64,000 bases of DNA from Caprella mutica (GCA_947561585.1 CANNZV010001587.1:108971-172970); one strand, 5' to 3'; shown: positions 13,718 through 27,060, numbered from the stretch's first letter. Program-made: numbers and translations. The notes: generated from the letters alone by a model not told the origin.

Positions 13718-14938
13718 ATGGATTTAAATTATGAAATAGGAAAAGACATCGGAAATAAATGTATAATTAGTGAAAAATAGCAGGCATCAAGTTTCAGCAA
13801 TTTCCATTGTTCTAATGTGGCAATTGAAAAAGGTACTAGTTCTGGTGAGTGTTGTGATGTTAGTGTGAATAACAAGATAAGAAATGATGATGTACTAGAG
13901 GATGTAGGCAGTGGCTTTGAATTGGAATGAGACCCGATAGAAAAGTGACATGATGACCGCAAGAATGGCCATGAGTTACATTTTGATGGTAGCATTTTCT
14001 TTAGTGATATGGTACAGGCTGATACAACTAACATTACCTATGGGTGTGGCAGTGATTTTAATGAACTGCTTAGTGAATCGCTTGGCATGGAGGAATGTAG
14101 AGTTTTTATACTTATCTATCTTAATATTTGGCATCCGTTATATGTGGAGTTTCAATCATATTTTGATGTGCGGTTTCGATCTAAAGATGAGGTTGAAGTT
14201 GAGAAGTTTCAACCTGGGTAAGATTCACCTGATGATTACTATAATTGTTACTTTTTGTCTTTGGCACTAAGGTATATTGCGCAGGTTGATCTAATTACAA
14301 TTGATTCATTTATTTATTCTGTAGATGCGAATTTTGAATAAAATACTGATGTGGTAACGAATAAAGATTCTCCATTTGCAAACCATGGATTTGATTTTGG
14401 TTTCCATACTGTGACGTAGTGTTATAATTTTGATGTTGTTACTTGTAAACGTTACCCTCAATATTGCTAAGAATCTGATGTCCGTAGCTGTACAGATTTG
14501 GTTGACTTTAATTTTGTTTTATTGAATAGTTTGGGTTTTAATGAAGATTGTGGCTTTATATCTTTATGTCATATTTTGAGCTATTACGATCATTTAGTAC
14601 AGGTTATTTATAATTACCATGACTTAGACTATGGCTCACATACTGTTACGGATTAGGGTGACTCTGTTTTAGCTTCTTTTAACTAATCTGCTGTTACTAA
14701 TCATTAGATTATCGGTTATAATATTGTTAGGAATAAGATGGAACTGCTTTTTGTTATTTGTAAGAGAATTCTTACTGCTAACTTCTACTGTTCATTTCTT
14801 GATTTTCCTTCTCTTAAGAAGAAGAAATCCCTTGCCCATCAGTTTTGGAACAACTCTCTAATTACTACTAACTAATGTCGTGAATTTATTGTTTTTGATT
14901 CTCTTCAAAATCGCTTGAGTTTTCAAATAAGAAGCTAG
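13718..14938 (+). pseudogene. Unrecognised decayed reading frame, about 406 codons with 11 internal stops
   Basis: Starting at ATG 13718, one frame can be followed without a frame change to a TAG at 14936. It is interrupted by 11 internal stops using all three stop codons. The translation is not random-looking: the first 170 codons are rich in Asp, Glu, Gly, Lys and Ser, with a strong preference for T at the third position. Examples are SSGECCDVSVNNKIRNDDV, CGSDFNELLSESLGMEEC and KSLAHQFWNNSLI. Random AT-rich DNA should give about twice as many stops. I do not recognise the family. Alternatives are a dead transposon or virus-derived gene, a decayed host exon, or a T-rich chance frame. Confidence 0.35.
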
Positions 14939-16094
14939 CAAAGTGGTCATAATCGGATGCGATCTTAGATTCTTTCGAATTTTTTTATTGTAATTGAGTT
15001 CCAATATTAGTACTGTTTGTCACTTTTTCAGTTCCATAAACAGAATCCTTAGAAAGACCGTCATACATTTTCGAAGACTGCTTCTTGTTCGAATTCATCT
15101 TCCCGTTCGTACTAAGAAAACTTTTCATTTTTCTATTGAATGATTAGCTCTTCTGTTTTGACATTCTCTTATTCTTTTATTTCCTAGTCTCCCTACTTTA
15201 TTGTCCAATTTTCTTACTCTCATTCATCATCTTCCCTTCATTCTTCTTCTCAGCTTACCTCAAATATGCCATTTCTTCTTTCTCTTCATCACTATTTACA
15301 CTGTCATCGCTAAAGTTTGTCTCCCAATAGTCTTTTTCTGTTGCAGTTCCATATGCATTACCGTTTGCAGAGTCACCATTTACCGCAGATTTCTTTATTT
15401 TCTTCGATTTAATACCTGCTGTAGATTAATAAGTGGCACTTGTATCTGTTTAATTTCTTTCACTCATCTTTCCATTTAGTTTCATTTTCGCTATGCGATT
15501 AAGAATTACAAAATAGGATTCTTGTGTATCTACTATACGGGGAAATATTTTTTCTCATTTATTATAATAAAAACTGAATGCTTCATTCTGAAATTAAAAT
15601 GTGCTAAAAAACCTTCTACTTTTCTCAAATAAAACAAAAGGATATAAATAAAGAAAAAAGATCGATTCCATTTAAATGGTAATAAGGTGCTAATAATTTA
15701 AGACCTTATTCGTAATCGATATTTATTAAAGTTTTACATAAATTTATATTAATTAAGCGTTATTCTATTATTGTCGTGTATTGACAGGCATAAATTGCAT
15801 AGACTAAAATATAGGATCACTAACTGCCTCAAGACTTCACAGAGCTGAGCTATCAACACAACCAGCAATTAAATGCCTCTTCCATGCTCTAAAATTACCA
15901 TCTGCAATAATTATGCCTGCAGTTAAAAATATCTTAAAACTAATAGAATAAATAATATATTGAAATTAATTAAATACTTATATGAAAATAATGTAAATTC
16001 ATGCATAATTGCATTTGATGTGCATCTATCCTGAGTTAGAAACTGTGAATATGATAATGGAAACAAACTCTGAGTTGCAGTCAATATTCACAAT
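14939..16094. other. Pyrimidine-rich then AT-rich spacer
   Basis: From about 14960 to 15480 the plus strand is rich in TTCT and CTTC runs, which produces a hydrophobic 92-codon frame at 15201-15479 without family features. The rest, up to the 19-bp array, is plain AT-rich sequence. Confidence 0.4.
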
Positions 16095-16755
16095 ATGCAC
16101 TTACTCATGCATTATGCACTTACTCATGCATTATGCACTTACTCATGCATTATGCACCTACTCATGCATTATGCACCTACTCATGCATTATGCACTTACT
16201 CATGCATTATGCACTTACTCATGCATTATGCACCTACTCATGCATTATGCACTTACTCATGCATTATGCACTTACTCATGCATTATGCACTTACTCATGC
16301 ATTATGCACTTACTCATGCATTATGCACTTACTCATGCATTATGCACTTACTCATGCATTATGCACTTACTCATGCATTATGCACTTACTCATGCATTAT
16401 GCACTTACTCATGCATTATGCACTTACTCATGCATTATGCACTTACTCATGCATTATGCACTTACTCATGCATTATGCACTTACTCATGCATTATGCACT
16501 TACTCATGCATTATGCACTTACTCATGCATTATGCACTTACTCATGCATTATGCACTTACTCATGCATTATGCACTTACTCATGCATTATGCACTTACTC
16601 ATGCATTATGCACTTACTCATGCATTATGCACTTACTCATGCATTATGCACTTACTCATGCATTATGCACTTACTCATGCATTATGCACTTACTCATGCA
16701 TTATGCACTTACTCATGCATTATGCACTTACTCATGCATTATGCACTTACTCATG
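16095..16755. repeat. 19-bp minisatellite, about 35 copies
   Basis: The unit is ATGCACTTACTCATGCATT. The only variant seen, CACCTAC for CACTTAC, is confined to three units in the first 150 bp (near 16155, 16174 and 16231). The rest, roughly 27 units, is identical. Because 19 is not a multiple of 3 and the unit lacks stops, all three plus-strand frames stay open and give spurious 200-250 codon peptides of MHLLMHYALTHALCTYSCI type. Confidence 0.97.
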
Positions 16756-16904
16756 AGTACTACCTTTTAAAAAACTTTCATTTTAGAATGCATTTAGTTT
16801 AAGACTATAGTCAGTCATCAACCATGCATACAATTGATGAGGTAATTTGTTTGGCATTTTATATATTTTTGTGTGTTGTTGGTGATGTATATGTTCTGCT
16901 TGTC

Positions 16905-17046
16905 AGGTCCACCCCCAAACCCCCCAGCCAGGTCATTAAACATTCATAAAGTGTGTAATATAACAAACTAGCGGATACAACAAACTACATAACGGTGATT
17001 TATGTTGAGACGCCATTAATAATTCCGAGACCGACACTTCCGTCAA
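16905..17046 (+). repeat. Dispersed internal block, copy 2
   Basis: It contains CCCCCCAGCCAGGTCATT, AAAGTGTGTAATATAACAAA, GCGGATACAACAAACTACAT and AACGGTGATTTATGTTGAGA. It then has a single 15-bp unit GAGACCGACACTTCC like the subrepeats of the 433-733 element. It therefore looks like a truncated relative with one end only; no left inverted repeat was found. Confidence 0.6.
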
Positions 17047-20000
17047 TTATGCATTTTCTTTTTAGTTACAAAAATGTACAATTGCAAATTATCAATAACA
17101 ATTATCCATATTATTATAACCTATTTAGTTATAGGCTTTAGCTGTCTGTTTTTCCTTGAATTTTTCTATGTGCTTTGAAATGTATTTATTTATTGTTTTT
17201 GTAGTCTGGCTTCGAAGCAGAAGCTTTTCCGGGCCTAAATGTCCCTGTTATAGTCACGAATTTAATAAAATAATGAAGATCAAGTACTACCAGAATACTT
17301 GATGTAAGGGATGTGTTTAGTTTAAATAAAAATAAATAAAATAGAAAGAAATAAGATAAAAAATAATTAGGTCCACTGATGACTGAATCTTGGGAGTGGT
17401 TAACAGTTAATTTTTAAACTGAAATAAACTAGTGAAATTCATTCGTAACTTATAATACCTAATCAATTGGTAACAAAATTGGAATATAAATGTTTAACTG
17501 TATATTTTAAAATGGGAGATATTTATCCTACATAAAATAAGTATATATCTCCATACAAAATGGTAAAAGCTATTTTAATTGACTATTTTCGTTATGTAAT
17601 TTCTTAATCAAGTTAGAGTTAATTGGTTCATATAATGTTGTTCAGATGTTCAGCAGGTACACTAATATAGCACAGTGACAGCTACAGCACAAAAACTCGG
17701 CATGAAATTGAATGTTAAAGTCATACCTACAGCAAGAGCGAGTAAGATGGACATAAAGAGTGTAAGTTACTGCCCTACACACCTAGGCACATTATTCCCA
17801 CAATGTGCAGTCCATGCCACTCGCACAAACTCCCCGGCCACTATTGTCATTCTAACGAATAAAATACGGTCGTAAACCTAATATTGTACGTCCTCCACTT
17901 GTCATAAGTACGACTCTATGTTATATCATGCCCATTTACGGACAATTTATCTGAATAATTTGGAATGGGAGAGCCAAGTGCTATCGAGTACACAAGATAT
18001 CGTCTGTGAAGCGGCATGGCAATCGTAGCTAATTTCTCTGCCATCTTACTTCTATTTAATTCTCAATACACCTCCACTTGTCATATACTCTTAATCATAT
18101 AAATGTCACATTAGGTAATTCAACTAAAGGATAGGCATTATAATGATTCTAAATTCGTTATTCTATTTAATTGAACTTAGCTTTGAGAAAGAACCTTTAA
18201 GCCTCGTGAGAAAATTAAACCTTCGCATTATTTACAGGCATAATTTGTGCTACATATAAATTAAATTCATTAAAGTGAATTGCTTGAATATTAGTTATAA
18301 ATGCATTATTTATTTGTAAAAATCGTGATTTCTAATATTTTGTCCAACATATATTGCAACATTTGCTGATTGACTAGATATATAATTTATAATCAAATTT
18401 GAATAACTAATAAACATTAAAGTCTGAGAATTATCAATTTCTTTTTGCCTATTAATATTCTAGGAGTGCTTATGTTAAATATCGAAAGTGATGAGTCACT
18501 GTGCCCACATAGAGCATTATAAAGCACTCTCTTTATTCACTAAAAGATATAAACTTCCAAGACATTCTTTGCCATTTGCAAGCAATTTTAGAGATTTTGT
18601 GCAGGCACATCAAGTTAAAAATGAAGTCCCTATTTAGAATGTATACGGAGTTATTCACTAATCTAATTATTTAATGTTATTCATATTTTAAAAACAATGA
18701 CTTTGCAAACTGAACCTAATTACCTAAATGGGTAATATTAAATGAAAACTTGCCTTATACCTTAGAGTTGTTACTATCATGTCATTTACTGTACTAACCT
18801 GGTATGCAGTGTATTTAACTTCTTCATCTGCTATTGTAGGAGACTATTTAATGCATTCATAATGTCAAATTGTAAAGATAATAACTCATAGAAATTTCCT
18901 ATCCTTTATTATTAATAATGATGTGCCTGTTAAATAATATATAGTAAATTATTATTCTTGCACCAGAATTAGAGAAGTTTCATATGCAGTAAGTTACAGT
19001 GAGACCGTATAAACTATAGATGAAAATATTGCTCTTACTAGTCGTTGCATCTCAATAATATTGTTTTTTAGTCCATCTTCATTTCATTATGAGTGTGAAA
19101 CATTCAAACAAGCAAACTAGATTAATTTTTTAAAAGTATACATATAAATTGATTTATTTTACCATTTACTATTACTATTATTCTAAGCTAAACTAGAGTA
19201 CATGTATGGTTAAATTACGCCATCGTTGTTTCTGTTATTCTTACTGGGCAAGTACGCTAGTTCAATAGTATAGTGGAGTGAGTGAGAGGTCAGAAAGGTT
19301 ATAAATGCGCAAGGTACACACCTCGCCCACATGAATGCCATTCATTCTACATCTTCTGATGAATGAATAATAATCATCACTACGATCATCATCTCAATCT
19401 TGTATTATGATGGTAACTAAGAGTGGATTAATATGTGAGATACATAAAAATATATTTATTAATAGATATTTATTGTTTATTGAAAGAAATTTTAATTTCC
19501 TATAAATGTTGGAAATGTTGAGACTGTTTTTCGATACATTTACATTAATAATAACAATTTATATGTTTTAACATTAGAGCAATGACTATTTCACAACCAG
19601 TTCATAGATGAGTTTTAACAATCAATTATTTAATTAATTTTCCAGTCAAAGATCATCGAGTGTTACAATACATTTAAACTATTCGTTAAAAGAGTCAGCT
19701 GATCGATCATTCACTTGTCCGTGCTTTTCTCGTGAAATTTTCTATCTATAAAACAAATCATAATTACCTTGAAATAAAATGCTACACCAATTGTTATAGA
19801 GTCGATCTTTCGTGCTAGAATTGAGGGCAAAATTAATCTATGTGCACGTTTCTTTTTATTTACAACGAGAGCTATTTAAGAACAATGATTATTTGTATTT
19901 AGTCAAATACTAACTGAAAGAATTGTTAAAATTGAAATTTTCATAAATAATAAATAAATGAAATATCTTGTTAATCGAATCAGAAAATATTGCTATGTAA

Positions 20001-20051
20001 AACATTCATTCGCCTTCAAATATGCATTGTAACATTCTAGTAACGTTTGTA
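17047..20051. other. AT-rich DNA, nothing recognised
   Basis: No coding region or repeat family is recognised. The 66-codon frame at 17675-17875 has no homology I can name. The 3 kb separates the 19-bp and 32-bp arrays. Confidence 0.4.
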
Positions 20052-21716
20052 TGTACTACAGTACCTCTATCTTTACAAGTACAGTACTACAGTACCTCTA
20101 TCTTTACACAGTACAGTACTACAGTACCTCTATCTTTACACAGTACAGTACTACAGTACCTCTATCTTTACACAGTACAGTACTACAGTACCTCTATCTT
20201 TACACAGTACAGTACTACAGTACCTCTATCTTTACAAGTACAGTACTACAGTACCTCTACCTTTACACAGTACAGTACTACAGTACCTCTATCTATCTTT
20301 ACAAGTACAGTACTACAGTACCTCTACCTTTACACAGTACAGTACTACAGTACCTCTATCTTTACACAGTACAGTACTACAGTACCTCTACCTTTACACA
20401 GTACAGTACTACAGTACCTCTACCTTTACACAGTACAGTACTACAGTATCTCTATCTTTACAAGTACAGTACTACAGTACCTCTACCTTTACACAGTACA
20501 GTACTACAGTACCTCTATCTATCTTTACAAGTACAGTACTACAGTACCTCTACCTTTACACAGTACAGTACTACAGTACCTCTATCTTTACACAGTACAG
20601 TACTACAGTACCTCTACCTTTACACAGTACAGTACTACAGTACCTCTACCTTTACACAGTACAGTACTACAGTATCTCTATCTTTACAAGTACAGTACTA
20701 CAGTACCTCTACCTTTACACAGTACAGTACTACAGTACCTCTATCTATCTTTACAAGTACAGTACTACAGTACCTCTACCTTTACACAGTACAGTACTAC
20801 AGTACCTCTACCTTTACACAGTACAGTACTACAGTACCTCTACCTTTACACAGTACAGTACTACAGTACCTCTATCTTTACACAGTACAGTACTACAGTA
20901 TCTCTATCTTTACAAGTACAGTACTACAGTACCTCTACCTTTACACAGTACAGTACTACAGTACCTCTATCTTTACACAGTACAGTACTACAGTACCTCT
21001 ACCTTTACACAGTACAGTACTACAGTATCTCTATCTTTACAAGTACAGTACTACAGTACCTCTACCTTTACACAGTACAGTACTACAGTACCTCTATCTT
21101 TACACAGTACAGTACTACAGTACCTCTATCTTTACACAGTACAGTACTACAGTACCTCTATCTATCTTTACAAGTACAGTACTACAGTACCTCTACCTTT
21201 ACACAGTACAGTACTACAGTACCTCTACCTTTACACAGTACAGTACTACAGTATCTCTATCTTTACAAGTACAGTACTACAGTACCTCTACCTTTACACA
21301 GTACAGTACTACAGTACCTCTATCTTTACACAGTAAAACTACAGTACCTCTATCTTTACACAGCACAGTACTACAGTACCTCTATCTATCTTTACAAGTA
21401 CAGTACTACAGTACCTCTATCTATCTTTACAAGTACAGTACTACAGTACCTCTACCTTTACACAGTACAGTACTACAGTACCTCTACCTTTACACAGTAC
21501 AGTACTACAGTATCTCTATCTTTACAAGTACAGTACTACAGTACCTCTACCTTTACACAGTACAGTACTACAGTACCTCTATCTTTACACAGTACAGTAC
21601 TACAGTACCTCTATCTTTACACAGTACAGTACTACAGTACCTCTATCTTTACACAGTACAGTACTACAGTACCTCTATCTTTACACAGCACAGTACTACA
21701 GTACCTCTATCTTTAC
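20052..21716. repeat. 31/32/35-bp minisatellite, about 52 copies, with higher-order structure
   Basis: The basic 32-bp unit contains CTACAGTACCTCTATCTTTA followed by CACAGTACAGTA. Variants are TCTACC for TCTATC, a 31-bp form with CAAGTACAGTA and a 35-bp form with a duplicated ATCT. The duplicated-ATCT form begins at 20291, 20517 and 20743, exactly 226 bp apart (five 32-bp units, one 31 and one 35), which shows a seven-unit higher-order repeat. The very long Tyr/Ser/Thr/Leu-rich open frames here (up to 590 codons) come from the stop-free unit and are not taken as genes. Confidence 0.97.
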
Positions 21717-22443
21717 CATTTCTACGTGCCATGGAATGTTGACTCCACCCTGCAAAATCAGACTTTTTTTTCTGAGTTAAAAGATTTGAGATGAAGTGCT
21801 GATGATGATTTAAAGTAGAGGTAGTTATAAATGTAGTGAATAAAAACACTTTATGTGTACACTTATTTAATGGATTGAGGGAATGTTACGTTAAATGATC
21901 TAACATTATCTGCACCATAGTTAGTTATTATAAAAATGTTATACATTAGAAATGCATATAAATTTATTTTTCAATTGCTTCGTGTTTTCTTGTTACAAGT
22001 TAACTTATTTCATCAAATATAAAAAATATATTGAAAGATGTACTACAATCTATTTTCAAATATCTATCTTTTAAATATCAAAGCAACGGGAAAATCTCTC
22101 TACAAAATATTCATTTTGATGAATCACTGTAAAATGTATCATTATTAGAAGAAATGATTCGACGAGTAAAAGTCATTAAAATATATTTATTAATTCAACT
22201 TCTGTATTGATATGAAATATATTGAATGAAAATATAGCTTCAAATAACTTATACACAATAATATTTACTGTAAAGTTTAAACTCTATATAACTCTACAGC
22301 ACTGAACATTGTTTTAATTGATGTACTGTAGACTGTAAATAGGGAGTATGATTTAAAGTATAGATTATTTTATTTTAGTTAAAGCAGCTTGTTCTACATT
22401 TGTGGTGATAATTAATCTGGTATCACAATAATGATCAATGATT
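21717..22443. other. AT-rich DNA, nothing recognised
   Basis: No gene or repeat recognised between the 32-bp array and a short 31-bp repeat. Confidence 0.4.
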
Positions 22444-22553
22444 AGAACTAGCAGAGTAATGATAATCACAGACTAGTACTAACAGAGTGATGATCATCAC
22501 ATATCAGTACTAACAAAGTGATGATAATCACTGATTAGCACTATCTCTAACAG
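22444..22553. repeat. 31-bp tandem repeat, about 3.5 diverged copies
   Basis: Successive 31-bp units share AGTACTAACAGAGTGATGAT followed by AATCAC. The copies have diverged and the last is partial. Confidence 0.75.
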
Positions 22554-24614
22554 AATAAATTGGTATGAAGGAATAGAGTACTGAATGGAATAGATTGATC
22601 TTATTCACCTTCAACAATTCAATATGAATTTATTCGCATTTAATTTAAGAGTTGCAGTCAATGCATCATAATGCATCACTTCTCGACAAGATAACATCGA
22701 CATCGATTATTAGTGTTTGACAATGCAGCCCTTTAATATTTACTATAAAACAAACAAACATCATTGAGATGAGTTCAGACTGTTAGGACTTTTTATTTAC
22801 ATTATTACAGGCTGTCAGTGAAGAGACTGTAATATAATATTAGTCCTCATTCAGATTTGTGAGCCCATATTTAATATGTATATTAAATTTAGAAAAACTC
22901 TATACATAGTTACCATGCATGTATATGTCTTCAGTTTGATTTTTTAAGGGACGCAACAATTTGAAAGATTTTGAAATTAGTTAATTATAAAAGAAGAGCA
23001 AACTATACTATTTATTTTGAGGACTATAATGGTTGGAATTCATTGAGTTTTGACATAATTCTAATTTTATTTAAATCTTAAAAAAATCGACATACAATTA
23101 TTTGACAGATATATATTGAATAATATATCTTTTTTCATATCTTAATTGTTCAAAAATCAGATCGACTGTCCATCGTTTCATTTATTTTGACTCCAAATAG
23201 CTGAATGTTGTATTCCACAGTCATATTTCTTATGGAGACTGATTTACATTTCCTTATTTTAACTTCAACGTATTTTCTGAAAGAACTCTTAGAACCTCTC
23301 GTAAAGTTTGTTATTTTATGCTTCTGATTGTGAAAAATGAATAAAATCGAACCATTTGTATCGGTAATTAAATTTAAAGCAGCTATAGATCACATGTAGT
23401 TTTATAGTCCACCATTAATTGCCCTAGAAATGTAGAATCAACGACCACTTTAAGAAGATTTAAAAAATAGCTATGTGGAAATGCACACTACGAAGATTTC
23501 ATAATCTCCTCCACTTCTTGTGTAATTTACAGCATAGAGAAGTATAAATCTTCAATTTAGAATTATCGACTTTATCACAAAGAACATTCGATGTTTGTCT
23601 GTTGAGGCGTAGCGATACACACTAAATTAGCAACGAAAAAGAGAATTAAAAGAATGCTAAAGTACTACGAAAAAGCAAGGGTGAGGTTTTGCTTGCGTGA
23701 GTTCGTGGTTTGAACAGTAAATAAATGCCCACGAAAAGATCAAAGGGAAAGTATGTTCCTAAAAACAATCCACAGGAACAAGCCATTGATATGATAATTA
23801 ACTACACAATAAATCACTATGGGTAGCTATGTAATCTTTAGGCGGATTGTGTATCCCTTAAGAACGTGTTTCAGATTCTATCGCTAATTGTCCTATAGTT
23901 TAGAGAGGAGTTATTTTAAACATTGTCCCTTAGAATATCTATCTACTCTCAATAGAAAATTAACATAAGTAAGATGTTACAGGAGACTTTAAATCAAAGG
24001 CCTTAAATAACTAAAAGTAATGGTCTTCAATGTAAATTTCGCTGGTTTATAGTACAGATGTCTTGTATAGGTTTATTGTCACTAAAGTAGGCACAAAGGG
24101 AAGCGTTTAATCATACCTATAAATTGGAGAAGTAAATAACAATTAAAGGAATAGCACCTACGTACTTTATTTGAATTGGTAGTTAATTCTAAAGCGTGCA
24201 TTAATTTGTATAATATTTAGCTGATGAATATCTCTCATAAATAGTATGTGTAGCCTTAATAGTGAGATTCACAGTGAGTTTATGATATCAAAGTAATCAT
24301 CTTCTTATAGAACTCTAATATTAATATCAACTACAATTTTCATTAGCAGCACAAAAATAGCAATTGATTCAAAGAATGTACTTTAAATGACTAGGAAACT
24401 ATTGAACAGGTAGTACTGCTCCCTTTAAAATATAATGTAATATCCACTTACCAGGCATGTATCAAAGCTCTAGAAGTGTCACAGAGTAACACTATAATGT
24501 ATAAATCTTACTTTCGGAACATTAGTCAGTTGGATTTTACATTGGCAGTGTAATTTAAGTAGTAACTCATTGGTGGTTAGAACATTCCACAATGTTACAC
24601 ACAGTATCTGATGT
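22554..24614. other. AT-rich DNA, nothing recognised
   Basis: About 2 kb with no coding signature, inverted ends or arrays visible. Confidence 0.4.
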
Positions 24615-25530
24615 ATAACTTTGTTATATGTAGCATTTGAATGACTTTGTTATATGTAGCACTTGAATAACTTTGTTATATGTAGCACTTGAATAACTTT
24701 GTTATATGTAGCATTTGAATGACTTTGTTATATGTAGCATTTGAATAACTTTGTTATATGTAGCATTTGAATGACTTTGTTATATGTAGCACTTGAATAA
24801 CTTTGTTATATGTAGCACTTGAATAACTTTGTTATATGTAGCATATAAATGACTTTGTTATATGTAGCATTTGAATGACTTTGTTATATGTAGCATTTAA
24901 CTAGTTTTGTTATATGTAGCATATAAATAACTTTGTTATATGTAGCATTTGAATGACTTTGTTATATGTAGCATTTAACTAGTTTTGTTATATGTAGCAT
25001 ATAAATAACTTTGTTATATGTAGCATTTGAATAACTTTGTTATATGTAGCATTTGAATGACTTTGTTATATGTAGCACTTGAATAACTTTGTTATATGTA
25101 GCATTTGAATAACTTTGTTATATGTAGCATTTGAATGACTTTGTTATATGTAGCATTTGAATAACTTTGTTATATGTAGCATTTGAATAACTTTGTTATA
25201 TGTAGCATTCAACTAGTTTTGTTATATGTAGCATTTGAATAACTTTGTTATATGTAGCATTTGAATAACTTTGTTATATGTAGCACTTGAATAACTTTGT
25301 TATATGTAGCATTTGAATAACTTTGTTATATGTAGCATTTGAATAACTTTGTTATATGTAGCATTTGAATAACTTTGTTATATGTAGCACTTGAATAACT
25401 TTGTTATATGTAGCATATAAATGACTTTGTTATATGTAGCATTTAACTAGTTTTGTTATATGTAGCATATAAATAACTTTGTTATATGTAGCATTTAAAA
25501 AACTTGGTAATTTGTAGCATTTAAATAGCT
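24615..25530. repeat. 26-bp minisatellite, about 35 copies
   Basis: The constant core is CTTTGTTATATGTAGCA. The adjoining spacer takes several forms (TTTGAATAA, CTTGAATAA, TTTGAATGA, TATAAATGA, TTTAACTAG), arranged in recurring combinations, for example the TTTAACTAG form followed by the TATAAATAA form three times. The last two units decay (CTTGGTAATTTGTAGCA), marking the 3' edge. Stops occur in the unit, so there are no long open frames. Confidence 0.97.
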
Positions 25531-26581
25531 CAATTCAAGAAACTAAGATACATGCCAGTAATGATCACATAAGATATTTCACTAGATTTATATTGTATGT
25601 ATAGTATGTGTATTTTTTCGTAAATTGCTACTTAGAATATGAAAAGTGATGCGGCTTTAGGAAAATGGGCAAGAAAGTCTTCATGTCATGATTTGGAAAT
25701 ACTTATAAACTTTTAATAAAATCAAGGGATGATAGAAATAAATATAAAACTATTGTAAACAGTTTGTTTTAGGTTGATAAATTCTAAATGTATTTGGTAG
25801 TAAATAAATTTATTGAATAAAAGTAATTTTAATTATTTTGTTGAAGCTAAACTTTGTTTTTATTGCAGAAGAGTTAATTTGTTTAAACTATCTATGTTAT
25901 TATTTAAAATAATGAAAGTCACTCACTAACATTCTGTGAACCTTACGGCGATAACTAAATAAACTATTTTATTTTTTATGACCATCTCACTAGCTCATAA
26001 AAATCATAATAGTAGTTCAGACAATAGAAAACAATGTTGATGACGAGATAACTGATATTAAAATAACTAGGTCCCTTCTCTGTTATTTTAAATGTTAAAT
26101 CTAATTGTTTTCTAAGGATGCTGGCGAAAGGAATCTCTCAGCTCCTCCACATCATCCTACCAATAAGCCTTTGTCGTACTGTCATTGCAAAGAAAACATT
26201 CTGGGTAATTGGTCAGAATTATCTCTTCCTTTCATAACATTTATAGACCTTAAACCTTCTTATAACAAATAAATAGTTAGTTATTTTATAGCAGTATTCA
26301 ATATTATAGCGACATGTATTCCGATTATATTCTTCAGGATACACTTTTTATTGAATACATGTATTCTAATCATCTTAAACCAATCTTAATCACTCTTTGT
26401 GATTTTTATTTTATTTTCTCTGACTAATAAGACCGTATCTCAAAAATAATTATTATCACTATTCGAGGATTAAATATGCACTTTCTGAGAAAGGAGTTTC
26501 GGTAATGAGAAAACTATCGTATGATACAGTGTAGATACGTGAACGATATCTGTTGATGTAAACTTATACAACGAGCGCGTG
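25531..26581. other. AT-rich DNA, nothing recognised
   Basis: No gene or repeat family recognised. Confidence 0.4.
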
Positions 26582-26790
26582 GACGGTATCGGAGTGTACA
26601 GCTATAGACGGTATCGGTGTTCACAATTATAGAATGTATAGAAGTGTACAACTATAGACGGTAACGGTGAAAACAATTCTAGAAGGTAATGAAGTGTACA
26701 TCTATAGACGGTATCGAACTAGATACAGTTTGGACACAATGAGGACGGTATATCACTAAATACATCTGGACTCAAGAAGGTATCGTCTCC
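26582..26790. repeat. 25-bp tandem repeat, 6 regular copies plus decayed ones
   Basis: Units begin with GACGGTATCG or close variants at 26582, 26607, 26632, 26657, 26682 and 26707, an exact 25-bp spacing despite substitutions. Further GACGGTAT and GAAGGTATCG starts at 26744 and 26776 have lost the spacing. This is an old array that kept its period while its sequence diverged. Confidence 0.85.
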
Positions 26791-26859
26791 ACAATCAGGT
26801 AGAAGTAAGGTAAGTGACGGGAAAGCAGGGGACCATACAAAGCTATTCATTTCCCAAAC

Positions 26860-27060
26860 CGCATCGGAAGAAATTGTCAAGCAGGCGGGAGGGTACTGGC
26901 GGTAGGGCGGCGTGATTACGGAGTGGTGGGTGCAGTTCCCACGGCTTCCCTGACCTGACTATGTGAGGTCAGTGGGCGGCAAGAGAGTCCAGGGTCATAT
27001 AGAGTGTCACAACGCCATCCAGATAAAGACTCTTGGCATTGGCCTAATCATGCCGAAATA
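26860..27060. other. Locally GC-rich patch of unknown nature
   Basis: This short stretch (AGCAGGCGGGAGGGTACTGG, GGTAGGGCGGCGTG, CTGACCTGACTATGTGAGGTC) is much richer in GC than its surroundings. No reading frame in it matches anything I recognise, and it lacks TIR-like structure. It may be a fragment of a transposon or of an unrecognised exon or promoter. Confidence 0.3.

Noticed and set aside
16009..16802. Three overlapping open frames of 207-253 codons with MHLLMHYALTHALCTYSCI-type repeats
   Set aside because: Artefact of the stop-free 19-bp unit; the peptide is the same in every frame.
20022..21794. A 590-codon open frame and two other long frames rich in Tyr, Ser, Thr and Leu
   Set aside because: They lie on the 31/32/35-bp array. 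The unit has no stops and its length is not a multiple of 3, so all three plus frames stay open and produce the same permuted peptide. There is no coding signature beyond the repeat.
24615..25530. CRISPR-like appearance of constant cores with alternating short spacers
   Set aside because: The spacers are a few recurring 9-bp variants, not unique sequences. The context is eukaryotic and no cas-like gene is present. It is a minisatellite.
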